Part shown: positions 15,868-24,407 of the stretch, one piece after another | How positions within the stretch are numbered: the first letter of the stretch is position 1 | Layout of the letters: each line of letters begins with the position of its first letter | The notes under the pieces: generated by a model | The model's database searches: none | What the model was told of the DNA's origin: nothing | Seen by the model: only the letters and a program-made list of their open reading frames with translations | From: Oscillospiraceae bacterium | GTDB taxonomy: Bacteria; Bacillota; Clostridia; Oscillospirales; Ruminococcaceae | Assembly: GCA_900770285.1 (NCBI GenBank) | Contig: CAAGJO010000020.1 | Coordinates: 1-27,319, forward strand | Direction of reading: 5' to 3' | DNA length: 27,319 bases | Translations under genes and position numbers: made by a program

Positions 15868-17245
15868 ACAGCAGATCAGCCAATATTTTGACCAGCATTT
15901 TGATGATATATTATCAAGCTTAAAAGAAATAATATCCATAGACAGTACTTATCAGCAGCCAAAGGAAAATATGCCTTTCGGAGAAGGGTCAGCAAAGGCT
16001 CTTAAGTGGGGTGCTGAATTTGGCAAAAGATTGGGTATGAAAGTAAAAAACTTCGATAACTATGCTATAAGCATGGACTTCAAAGAAGGTGAACCTGCTC
16101 TTGCAATTCTAAGTCATCTTGACGTCGTTCCTGCAAGCAATAACTGGAGTTATCCGCCATTTGACCTTACAGTTGACAATGATAAGCTTTACGGACGCGG
16201 CACAATAGATGACAAAGGTCCGTCGGTAGCAGTGCTGTATGCCGTGAAATGTATCAAAGATCTGGGTATCCCCATAAAAGACAATTTTCGTATTATCTTT
16301 GGCGGAAACGAAGAAGGCGGCTGCGAGGATATTGAATACTATGAAAAGCTTGAGCCTTTTCCTCCAAAGGTTTTCACCCCTGACGGAACATTTCCCGTAC
16401 TTAACTGTGAAAAAGGCATGGTACATCTCAGATTTAAAGGAAAAAGCAGGTTGAGCAGCAGCAGAATAAAAGTTAAATCACTTCATGGCGGAAATGTTAT
16501 AAACGCTATACCTGACAAAGCAGTCTGCAAATGCAGCGGAATATCTGCCCAGGAGATAAAGCAGACTTTCATCAGGCTTGAAAGCGGTTGTACAGTTACC
16601 GCAGAAGAAAATGCTGACGGGGTTACATTTACTGTCAGCGGAAAATCTGCTCACGGCTCACGTCCCGAATGGGGCTGCAACGCAGTTACTGCAATAATAA
16701 AGCTCTTAGCTGAGCTTGAATGTGAAAAAGCCGCCGAAATATCAAAGCTGTTTCCCCATGGGGAATGCAGCGGAAAGTCAGCAGGCATGGGATTTTCTGA
16801 TGACTATTCGGGAGAAATGACCTGTGCTCTTACGATGCTGGATTTTGATAATGACACTATAAGCGGCGGGATTGATATACGTTTTCCTATAGACAAAACT
16901 TACAAGGAAATTTCAGATATCATAACACAGAAACTTTATAAAATTGGTTTTGAAATCTCAGAAATTGACGGTATGGAACCTCATTTTGTCAGCGAGGAAA
17001 GTGACTTTGTAAAGGCGCTCCTTGAAGTTTATGAAGATGTTAAAGGGGAAAAGGGATACTGTATTGCCGAGGGCGGAATTACATATGTGCATAATACGCC
17101 GGGAGGAGTTGCCTTTGGTGCTGAATTCCCCGGAGAGCAGAATAATATGCACGGAGATGATGAGCACATTTCCATTGAAACGTTTAAGTATAATCTCAAT
17201 ATGTATGCAAATGCAATTATAAAAATATGCGGAGAAAAGCTATGA
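15860..17245 (+). CDS. pepV: PepV-like M20 family metallopeptidase (dipeptidase)
   Basis: A 461-residue zinc dipeptidase of the PepV/Sapep type, which releases N-terminal residues from short peptides. Metal and catalytic residues are visible: SHLDVVP (His86, Asp88), RGTIDDKGP (Asp117/118), GGNEEGG (Glu151/152), FTPDGTFPV with the next Asp, and NMHGDDEHI near the C-terminus carrying the last His. The lid-domain sequence KSAHGSRPE is also typical. AAGGAC precedes the ATG, which lies within the last codons of the phosphoesterase gene. The stop codon overlaps the next start as ATGA. The exact peptide preference is not predictable. Confidence 0.92.
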   Translation: MYKQQISQYFDQHFDDILSSLKEIISIDSTYQQPKENMPFGEGSAKALKWGAEFGKRLGMKVKNFDNYAISMDFKEGEPALAILSHLDVVPASNNWSYPPFDLTVDNDKLYGRGTIDDKGPSVAVLYAVKCIKDLGIPIKDNFRIIFGGNEEGGCEDIEYYEKLEPFPPKVFTPDGTFPVLNCEKGMVHLRFKGKSRLSSSRIKVKSLHGGNVINAIPDKAVCKCSGISAQEIKQTFIRLESGCTVTAEENADGVTFTVSGKSAHGSRPEWGCNAVTAIIKLLAELECEKAAEISKLFPHGECSGKSAGMGFSDDYSGEMTCALTMLDFDNDTISGGIDIRFPIDKTYKEISDIITQKLYKIGFEISEIDGMEPHFVSEESDFVKALLEVYEDVKGEKGYCIAEGGITYVHNTPGGVAFGAEFPGEQNNMHGDDEHISIETFKYNLNMYANAIIKICGEKL

Positions 17246-19908
17246 ATACAAAAATAAATAACAAATTAAAAAATCGTATTATTGCGGTGCTTTCATTTAC
17301 AGCGCCGCCGCTTCTCGTGTTTTTGGTTCTGGGATATGCCTTTAAGCTGCTGGGACTTTATCCTTTCGGAGATCAGACAATATCCTGGTGTGATATGAAT
17401 CAGCAGGTAGTTCCGCTGATGAACGACTTTAAGGACATTCTTGACGGGAAAAGCAGTATGTTCTTGAATTTTGAAAATGCAGGAGGAATGAATTTCTGGG
17501 GAGTATTTTTCTTCTTTCTTGCAAGTCCTTTTACATTTCTCATAAAATTCGTTGCAAAAGAAAACATAATGCTTTTTATGAACGTTATGGTTATTTTAAA
17601 ACTTATGCTTTCATCTCTTACTGCAATGATATATTTCAGATGCTGTCAAAAGGATTTGCACAGAGGAATTGCAATTGGTCTGAGCATTGCATATGCTTTT
17701 TGCGGCTATGGAATGATGTATTATCAGAACATTATATGGCTGGACATGATGTATCTTTTCCCATTGCTTATGCTGGCTCTTGAAAAGCTTACTAAAAACA
17801 AAAATCCGCTGCCGTATATCGGGGTTATTTCTGCGATGATTGCAGTAAACTACTACATAGGATACATGATAGTAATTTTTCTGCTTTTATTCATGGGCAT
17901 TTATGTATTTATGCACAAAGACAAAGGTACGGATATTTATACAAAATTTATTGCAGGCTCTGCCATTGCAATGCTTATTACCGCAGTAGTATGGATTCCT
18001 AGCGTTTTACAGTTTCAATCATCGGCAAGAGGCAAACCGCTGCTTGAAAGCCTGAAATCTTCAGATTTCATAACCGCGTATGAAACGATGCTGCCGCTTT
18101 TATTCTGCTCGGCTTTTGTCATTGCAGCCATAGTGGTTTTCGGCTTTTTTGCCAGACAAAACAAAAATACAAAGTTTTATCTTTGTATGTTCCTGCTTCT
18201 GACCATTCCAATATTTATTGAGCCTATAAACAAAATGTGGCATACAGGCAACTATATGTCATTCCCGGGAAGATATGCATTTATTACGGTATTTATGGGA
18301 CTCATCTGCTGTGCATACTTCCTTAAACAGCAAACAAACGATAAGCCTGCTTATCCTGTGTATATACAAATTCCAACAGCTCTTATACTTGCTGTAACGG
18401 TATTTGCATATTATCGCTTTGCAGATAATTATATAACCCGAAACTTTAATACAATTACTGAATATTCCCGTACGCTATGGGGAAACGATGATTCCTTAGA
18501 GCAAGTATCAGAACTGTTTCTGATTGCTCTTGTTGTTTTCGGTGCAATTTGTCTGTGCTATAAAAAGCGAGTTATAGGCAAAGATTTTTTTGCTGTTTTA
18601 CTATGTTTTATGGTCGCCGCCGAAGGCTTTACAAATTCAAATATTTACATGACATCACAAACAAGAATACATGGCGATGCAAACACAAATTATCAACAGC
18701 AGATTGCTCTTACCGATAAAATTGATGACAGCAGCTTTTATCGTGTTAAAACATCAAGAAAGCTTATGGACTATAACCTTATCGGAAGTCTTGGATATCC
18801 GTCAATCAGCCATTATACCTCACTTACTGACAAGGATTATCTTTTCACCATGAAACGACTGGGATATTCATCTGTATGGATGGAACAGGGCTCTAACGGC
18901 GGTACTGTTTTTACAGACGCATTACTTTCCATGGGCTATGAAATCAGCAATGATAATAATAACAGTGTCTATAACTCAGGCGATCTTTATATAAACAAGC
19001 TGCCTCAAAAGTTTAATCTTGGAATTGTCACATCAAAAGATATATCAAATAATGCAGAAATTCCTGAAATTTATGATCGTACAGTTGTTCAGCAATATAT
19101 CTACAATTCACTTTTTGATGATAATGCTCTTGTTACAAAATACAATCCCGATACTGAATTAAACAATTTCAACGGCGGAAAATATCACTTTAATCCAATG
19201 GAAGAACTTAGTTATACCATTAAGGTTGAGGGTAAGCAAAGACTATATTTCGACTGCTTTGACGCTCTTACAACAAATCTTTCCGAACCGATTTACAATG
19301 CTCTTTCAATCTCTGTAAACGGAGAAATAATGCAGAACACTTATCCTACTGATACCAACAACGGCGTTCTGGATTTGGGAGAATATGAAGATGCAAATAT
19401 AACTGTTAAGGTTGCAATAACATCAAAGCTTGACTGTTACTCCTTCGGGCTATTCGGAATTGACGAAAATATCCTTTCACAAACCATTGAAAATACTCCG
19501 ACAGTCAATTTTCAGCGTGACAAGGGAATTCTCACAGGTAAATGCACTGCAAAAAGCGGGCAATCATGTTTCCTTAGTGTTCCTTACAATGACGGCTTCA
19601 CCATCAAGGTAAACGGAAAATCTGTTGACTATAACAAAACATTCGGTGCATTTATTTCATTCCCTTTGGATGAAGGAGAAAATAATATTACTGTAAGTTT
19701 TGCACCAAAAGGCTTTACCGCAGGACTTATAATTTCCTTTATCGGTATTGCAGCTGCAATAATTTATTCTGTTAAACGCAAGCAAATTCCACAAATTGAA
19801 AAATTGAATATTATAACCCGTTATGCGGTACAAGTAATTTTTGTACTGGTAATTGCAGCAGTTTATATCATACCTGTACTTATAAATCTTATAGCCGCAA
19901 ATAAATAA
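17242..19908 (+). CDS. YfhO-family polytopic membrane protein
   Basis: An 888-residue protein with a dozen or so membrane segments in the first 480 residues, a large extracytoplasmic region, and two C-terminal helices (about 832-850 and 865-885). The pattern and motifs (YPFGDQTISWCDMNQQVVPL, FLNFENAGGMNFWG) match the YfhO family, GT-C-like proteins linked in Bacillus and Listeria to glycosylation of lipoteichoic acid through a lipid-linked sugar. The start is ATG at 17242, overlapping the pepV stop (ATGA) with GGAGAAA upstream; five further in-frame codons lie before it. The envelope role fits the adjacent cardiolipin synthase gene. The glycosyltransferase substrate is unknown. Confidence 0.9.
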   Translation: MNTKINNKLKNRIIAVLSFTAPPLLVFLVLGYAFKLLGLYPFGDQTISWCDMNQQVVPLMNDFKDILDGKSSMFLNFENAGGMNFWGVFFFFLASPFTFLIKFVAKENIMLFMNVMVILKLMLSSLTAMIYFRCCQKDLHRGIAIGLSIAYAFCGYGMMYYQNIIWLDMMYLFPLLMLALEKLTKNKNPLPYIGVISAMIAVNYYIGYMIVIFLLLFMGIYVFMHKDKGTDIYTKFIAGSAIAMLITAVVWIPSVLQFQSSARGKPLLESLKSSDFITAYETMLPLLFCSAFVIAAIVVFGFFARQNKNTKFYLCMFLLLTIPIFIEPINKMWHTGNYMSFPGRYAFITVFMGLICCAYFLKQQTNDKPAYPVYIQIPTALILAVTVFAYYRFADNYITRNFNTITEYSRTLWGNDDSLEQVSELFLIALVVFGAICLCYKKRVIGKDFFAVLLCFMVAAEGFTNSNIYMTSQTRIHGDANTNYQQQIALTDKIDDSSFYRVKTSRKLMDYNLIGSLGYPSISHYTSLTDKDYLFTMKRLGYSSVWMEQGSNGGTVFTDALLSMGYEISNDNNNSVYNSGDLYINKLPQKFNLGIVTSKDISNNAEIPEIYDRTVVQQYIYNSLFDDNALVTKYNPDTELNNFNGGKYHFNPMEELSYTIKVEGKQRLYFDCFDALTTNLSEPIYNALSISVNGEIMQNTYPTDTNNGVLDLGEYEDANITVKVAITSKLDCYSFGLFGIDENILSQTIENTPTVNFQRDKGILTGKCTAKSGQSCFLSVPYNDGFTIKVNGKSVDYNKTFGAFISFPLDEGENNITVSFAPKGFTAGLIISFIGIAAAIIYSVKRKQIPQIEKLNIITRYAVQVIFVLVIAAVYIIPVLINLIAANK

Positions 19909-19948
19909 ATTATTGAAGCAATTACACTCAGAAAGAATGGTAACAAAT

Positions 19949-21502
19949 ATGAAAAGAAAGCTGAAGAAAATACTTAAATCGTTAATATCCCAGAAAACGA
20001 TTATTATAATTCTCTTGATTTTGCAGGTAGCTTTGCTTATATATGCATTTCTACGTCTTAACATGGAATACAGATATATAAACGCTGTTTTTACCTGTAT
20101 AGCTTTAATTATTACCATTTATATTCTTAACAAGCATGACAATCCTGCATATAAAATAGCATGGATTATCCCGCTGCTTTTAGTTCCGCTTTTTGCAACT
20201 GCTGCATATTTTCTTTTTGTAAACCAATACGGTACAAGAAAAGTCCGTGCAAGAAACAACGAGAAATTTATTGAAACAAAACCTTATCTCAGGCAATCGG
20301 AAGCTGTTGCGGAAGAGCTGAAAAAAGAAGATATGAATATTTATCATCAGGCGCAGTATGTAAACAACTACGGCGGATATCCAATTTATCAGAACAGCAG
20401 CTCAAAATATCTTAAGGTTGGAGAAGAAGCTTTTGAGGTCATGAAAGAAGAACTGAAAAAGGCAAAGCATTTTATATTTCTTGAATATTTTATCATTGAT
20501 CAAGGGGAAATGTGGTCAGAAATTTTAGACATTCTTTTGGAAAAAGTATCTCAAGGGGTTGAGGTGCGCCTGATGTATGACGGAATGGGTTCAGCATTTA
20601 TTCTGCCATATCACTATGACCGCAAACTTAATAAGCTTGGAATAAAATGCAAGGTTTTCAATCCCTTCAGACCTTTCCTTTCTTCAATACAGAACAACCG
20701 TGACCACAGAAAAATACTGGTTATTGACGGACACACAGCTTTTACAGGAGGAATAAACCTGGCTGACGAATATATTAACCGCATACAGCGCTTCGGATAC
20801 TGGAAGGATACTGGAATTATGGTCAAAGGCGACGCTGCATGGAGCTTTACCATGATGTTTTTGCAGATATGGGAAATTGTTGATAACGGTGGCGACATAC
20901 ACAATTATGACGATTTTCGTCCGCAGAAATACTTGCCGCAGCCAATAAAAACAGATGGTTTTGTTATGCCGTACTGTGATACGCCTTTAGACAATGAAAA
21001 CATAGGCGAGAATATTTACTTTAACATTATAGCTTCGGCCAAAAAATATGTATACATCTGCACACCGTATCTGATTCTGGATAATGAAATGGTTACCATT
21101 TTAGGATATGCCGCAAAAAGCGGTGTAGACGTAAAAATTATAACTCCGGGGCATGCTGACAAATGGTATGCAAAATATGTTGCATGGTCATATTACAAAG
21201 AGCTTATTTCCCTGGGTGTAGAAATATATGAATATGACGGATTCAACCATGGGAAAATGTTTGTATCGGACGATGAAAAAGCTGTAGTTGGAAGCATAAA
21301 CTTAGATTTCAGAAGTCTTTATCTGCATTTTGAATCATCTGCTTTTTTATATAAAACACAAAGCATTGCGGACATAAAAGCAGATTTTGACGATATGCTG
21401 AAAAATCATTCGGAGAGAATTTCGTTGGAAGACTGTGAAAGACGTCCTGTTTTTAAGAAGATCATATCTTCGTTTCTGCGGCTTTTTGCGCCCTTGCTTT
21501 AA
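19949..21502 (+). CDS. cls: Cardiolipin synthase
   Basis: A 517-residue phospholipase D-superfamily enzyme that condenses two phosphatidylglycerols to cardiolipin. There are two N-terminal membrane helices (about 15-36 and 65-88, the PLDNuc_N part), then two HKD motifs: HRKILVID at 253-260 and HGKMFVSD at 434-441, each followed by the usual Gly-Gly/Gly-Ser-x-Asn (FTGGINLADEY and VVGSINLDFRS). The ATG at 19949 is chosen for the conserved MKRKLKK start; alternatives at 19937 and 19913 are in frame and the ribosome binding site is weak. It follows the YfhO gene by about 40 bp. Confidence 0.95.
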   Translation: MKRKLKKILKSLISQKTIIIILLILQVALLIYAFLRLNMEYRYINAVFTCIALIITIYILNKHDNPAYKIAWIIPLLLVPLFATAAYFLFVNQYGTRKVRARNNEKFIETKPYLRQSEAVAEELKKEDMNIYHQAQYVNNYGGYPIYQNSSSKYLKVGEEAFEVMKEELKKAKHFIFLEYFIIDQGEMWSEILDILLEKVSQGVEVRLMYDGMGSAFILPYHYDRKLNKLGIKCKVFNPFRPFLSSIQNNRDHRKILVIDGHTAFTGGINLADEYINRIQRFGYWKDTGIMVKGDAAWSFTMMFLQIWEIVDNGGDIHNYDDFRPQKYLPQPIKTDGFVMPYCDTPLDNENIGENIYFNIIASAKKYVYICTPYLILDNEMVTILGYAAKSGVDVKIITPGHADKWYAKYVAWSYYKELISLGVEIYEYDGFNHGKMFVSDDEKAVVGSINLDFRSLYLHFESSAFLYKTQSIADIKADFDDMLKNHSERISLEDCERRPVFKKIISSFLRLFAPLL

Positions 21503-21516
21503 GGAGAGATAAAATT

Positions 21517-22428
21517 TTGAAACCAAACATATATCAAAGAAAAGTTGTATCCATAATTTTAGCAATCTTTTGTGCTGTGGCCTGGGCAATGGCTTTTCCT
21601 CTTATTAAAATCGGTTTTGCATCACTTGAGATTACCAGTGCCGCAGGCAAATCGCTTTTTGCAGGAATAAGGTTCTTTTTTGCAGGAATTCTGACTATAA
21701 TTATCGGACTTTGTACTAAAAAAAGTTTTAAAATCAACACTTTATCTGATTTAGGTATACTTTTATTTTTTGGACTTATAAACACGGGTCTGCACTATTT
21801 TTTCTTTTATATGGGTTTATCGCATTTAAGCGGCGGCAGAAGTGCAATTATAGATTCTTTAAGCACATTTTTATTAATTCTGCTTTCGTCAATGATTTTT
21901 GCAGATGACAAGCTAAGTTTTCGCAAAATAATAGGCTGCATTCTGGGTTTAAGCGGTATTATAATTATCAATTTTAACGGCTCGGTTTTTTTCTCAGGCA
22001 TTTCCTTTGCCGGCGACGGAATGTTGATTATGAGTGCAGTTTGTTCAGCCTTTGGGGGAATTCTTACACGAGTTGCCACAAAAAACATTGATATTATTCC
22101 GGCTACAGGAATCAGCCTTTCTTTTGGCGGATTATTGCTTATAATTTTCGGTTTGATAAGCGGGGGACGCATAACCCATTGGACATTTTCGGGTACTGTG
22201 GCTCTGATTCTTCTGATTCTTATATCATCACTAAGCTTTACAATTTACAACAATCTTATATGCTATAATCCTGTAAGTAAAATTGCTATTTTTAACTCGC
22301 TGATACCAATTCTGGGAGTGATTTTCTCCTGCATCATTCTCGGCGAAGCTTTTTCTGTGAAATACATTATTGCCGGTATTATTGTTGCTGTTGGAATATA
22401 TACTGTAAATAAACCCTCAAATAAATAA
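21517..22428 (+). CDS. EamA/DMT-superfamily transporter
   Basis: A 303-residue protein with ten predicted membrane segments arranged as two EamA repeats, typical of drug/metabolite transporters. Family features are the first-helix WAMAFPLIKIGF, GLSHLSGGRSAIIDSL and the closing segment LIPILGVIFSCIILGEAF. The start is TTG with AAGGAGA upstream; no ATG candidate fits better. Substrate is unknown. It is the last gene of the plus-strand run, 14 bp after cls, and is followed by a strong terminator. Confidence 0.9.
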   Translation: MKPNIYQRKVVSIILAIFCAVAWAMAFPLIKIGFASLEITSAAGKSLFAGIRFFFAGILTIIIGLCTKKSFKINTLSDLGILLFFGLINTGLHYFFFYMGLSHLSGGRSAIIDSLSTFLLILLSSMIFADDKLSFRKIIGCILGLSGIIIINFNGSVFFSGISFAGDGMLIMSAVCSAFGGILTRVATKNIDIIPATGISLSFGGLLLIIFGLISGGRITHWTFSGTVALILLILISSLSFTIYNNLICYNPVSKIAIFNSLIPILGVIFSCIILGEAFSVKYIIAGIIVAVGIYTVNKPSNK

Positions 22429-22432
22429 CAAA

Positions 22433-22463
22433 AGCTGCCTGTCATAAAATATGACAAGCAGCT
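22433..22463. terminator. Bidirectional terminator between the EamA gene and the lipoprotein gene
   Basis: AGCTGCCTGTCATA (22433-22446) and TATGACAAGCAGCT (22450-22463) pair over 14 positions with one mismatch around a 3-base loop. Plus-strand flank is ATATTATTAT; minus-strand flank is TTTTGTTATT. It separates two converging genes. Confidence 0.85.
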
Positions 22464-22488
22464 ATATTATTATCTTCTGATATTATGC

Positions 22489-22959
22489 TTAATAGTCTAA
22501 ATCGTCCAGCAAATCTTTTATATCTGATTTATATTTTTCATCTGCATTTACATAAATGGCAGTATTATCAATTCTGGAAATAACCTTGTATTCTCCGTTT
22601 GTTGTCAATGTATACTTTGCATTGTTACTCAATGATACATTTGTTTCAGTGCATGAAGAAGACTTACTTTCTTCAAAAATAGACTTATTATTATTGAAGA
22701 ATTTTGAGGCATTATCTGAGCTGTCAATTTCATAAAATTCAATCTGATATTTCTGTTCTTTATCAATAGCAATATAAACCTTTTTTATGTAATCATAATC
22801 GGAAAACTGATCTGTAGCCTCCTGAACAGTATAACCTTTTTCTTCTGTTTTGGATTTGAAATCCTCAGCTGTAAGGGCTGTTTTCTTTCCGCAGCCTGTA
22901 ATTGTGAACATTATAACCATGCAAAGCAGAGCAGATGTTAAAATTTTGATTTTTTTCAT
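22489..22959 (-). CDS. Small lipoprotein of unknown function
   Basis: A 156-residue protein with a lipoprotein signal peptide: MKKIK, a hydrophobic stretch, and the lipobox ITGC with Cys23. The mature part is rich in Ser, Asp, Asn and Lys, and resembles small clostridial lipoproteins with a short alpha/beta domain (KVYIAIDKEQKYQIEFYEID, and NGEYKVISRIDNTAIYVNA). I do not recognise a named family. ATG at 22959 is chosen because GGAGG precedes it; an in-frame start seven codons earlier overlaps that site. A TATAAT at 22998-22993 next to the gap terminator could be its own promoter, but its -35 region is poor. Confidence 0.75.
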   Translation of the reverse strand: MKKIKILTSALLCMVIMFTITGCGKKTALTAEDFKSKTEEKGYTVQEATDQFSDYDYIKKVYIAIDKEQKYQIEFYEIDSSDNASKFFNNNKSIFEESKSSSCTETNVSLSNNAKYTLTTNGEYKVISRIDNTAIYVNADEKYKSDIKDLLDDLDY

Positions 22960-22998
22960 TATTTTCCTCCGTTTTTTCAAACATATAAGATGATTATA

Positions 22999-23040
22999 AA
23001 AAAAGGACTGCCGCTTATAAGTGACAGCCCTTACTTTTTT
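22999..23040 (-). terminator. Terminator of the gap gene
   Basis: On the minus strand AAGGGCTGTCACTTATAAGC pairs imperfectly with the following CGGCAGTCCTT, giving a hairpin with two mismatches, and runs into seven T residues. The plus strand also ends in a T-run, but no plus-strand gene arrives here. Confidence 0.75.
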
Positions 23041-23050
23041 AGCAGATTAA

Positions 23051-24088
23051 TTAGCCGAGTTCTGCAAAATACTTAATTGTTCTAACCATCTGGCTTGTGT
23101 ATGAGTTTTCATTATCATACCAAGAAACAACCTGTACTTCATAGAGATCATCAGCAACCTGGTTAACCATTGTCTGAGTTGCATCGAAGAGTGAACCATA
23201 TCTCATACCAACAACGTCGGAAGAAACGATAGGATCTTCATTGTAGCCAAAGCTTTCAGAAGCAGCAGCCTTCATAGCAGCGTTGATTCCGTCAGCAGTA
23301 ATATCTGTACCCTTTACAACAGCTGTAAGGATTGTTGTTGAACCTGTTGGAACAGGAACTCTCTGTGCAGAACCGATGAGCTTGCCGTTAAGTTCAGGAA
23401 TAACAAGACCGATAGCCTTTGCAGCACCTGTTGAGTTAGGAACGATATTTGCAGCACCAGCTCTTGCTCTTCTGAGGTCACCCTTTCTGTGAGGACCGTC
23501 AAGAATCATCTGATCGCCTGTGTAAGCGTGAATTGTGCTCATGATACCGCTCTGGATAGGAGCATAGTCGTTAAGAGCCTTAGCCATAGGAGCCAAGCAG
23601 TTTGTTGTACATGAAGCAGCTGAAATGATCTTATCATCCTTTGTAAGAGTCTTTTCATTTACTGAGTAAACGATTGTTGGAAGATCCTTACCTGCAGGAG
23701 CAGAAATAACAACCTTCTTAGCACCAGCATCGATATGAGCCTGTGCTTTGTCCTTTGAAGTATAGAAACCTGTGCATTCAAGAACTACATCAACACCGAT
23801 TTCACCCCAAGGGAGCTTAGAAGCGTCAGCTTCTTTATAAATAGTAAGAGTTTTACCGTCAACTGTAATTGTATTAGCCTCGTCATCAGCAGATACAGTG
23901 TGCTTATTTTCACCGATAACACCTGCGTAACCGCCCTGTGCTGTATCATACTTAAGAAGATTAGCGAGCATTGAAGGCTTTGTCAAGTCGTTGATTGCAA
24001 CAACTTCATAACCTTCTGCACCGAACATTTGTCTGAATGCGAGACGTCCAATACGTCCAAAACCATTAATTGCGACTTTAACTGCCAT
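23051..24088 (-). CDS. gap: Glyceraldehyde-3-phosphate dehydrogenase
   Basis: A 345-residue glycolytic enzyme that oxidises glyceraldehyde-3-phosphate to 1,3-bisphosphoglycerate. The Rossmann motif NGFGRIGR is at residues 8-15, and Asp34 in AINDLT favours NAD+. The catalytic Cys160 lies in SAASCTTNCLAP and the catalytic His in STIHAYTGDQ. TGAAKAIGLVIPELNGKL and SWYDNE are further family blocks. AGGAGG precedes the ATG, and a near-consensus promoter and a terminator bracket it, so it is probably a highly expressed monocistronic gene. Other glycolytic genes are not adjacent. Confidence 0.97.
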   Translation of the reverse strand: MAVKVAINGFGRIGRLAFRQMFGAEGYEVVAINDLTKPSMLANLLKYDTAQGGYAGVIGENKHTVSADDEANTITVDGKTLTIYKEADASKLPWGEIGVDVVLECTGFYTSKDKAQAHIDAGAKKVVISAPAGKDLPTIVYSVNEKTLTKDDKIISAASCTTNCLAPMAKALNDYAPIQSGIMSTIHAYTGDQMILDGPHRKGDLRRARAGAANIVPNSTGAAKAIGLVIPELNGKLIGSAQRVPVPTGSTTILTAVVKGTDITADGINAAMKAAASESFGYNEDPIVSSDVVGMRYGSLFDATQTMVNQVADDLYEVQVVSWYDNENSYTSQMVRTIKYFAELG

Positions 24089-24120
24089 AATTAATAACCT
24101 CCTAATAATTTTATATAAAT

Positions 24121-24149
24121 ATTATACTACATTCCATTCTCATTTGCAA
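24121..24149 (-). promoter_or_regulatory. Sigma-A promoter of gap
   Basis: On the minus strand TTGCAA (24149-24144), a 17-base spacer and TATAAT (24126-24121) lie about 33 bases before the gap start codon. This fits a strong housekeeping promoter. Confidence 0.8.
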
Positions 24150-24327
24150 GACTTTTTTGGAATATATTATTTGTTTTTAACAGAAAATCATTTAAATATA
24201 CAAAAATGCAATTCTAATTCTGCAAAAAAAGGATATATTTATATATAATATTGTACAAAGCACTATTTTTATACGGTGATTTTCACATAATTTTCAGATA
24301 GCTTTCGCTTAATATATATTAAAGTAC

Positions 24328-24356
24328 TTGACGAAAAGATAAAAAGGTTGTATAAT
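24328..24356 (+). promoter_or_regulatory. Sigma-A promoter of the PrsA-like lipoprotein gene
   Basis: TTGACG (24328-24333), a 17-base spacer and TATAAT (24351-24356) match consensus at 11 of 12 positions, 51 bases before the start codon. Confidence 0.85.
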
Positions 24357-24407
24357 AAATAGGTATAACTTGTATGTTTAAATTTTTCTTTTGAAAGGAA
24401 TGTCTAT

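Larger units (their letters stand above)
24089..24407. other. Divergent intergenic region between gap and the PrsA-like gene
   Basis: This 319-base AT-rich stretch contains no coding frame I can support. It holds the two promoters listed separately, one for each divergent gene, plus their leaders. Between about 24150 and 24327 I see runs of A and TATA-like repeats, which may include UP elements, but no convincing RNA gene or riboswitch fold. Confidence 0.7.
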
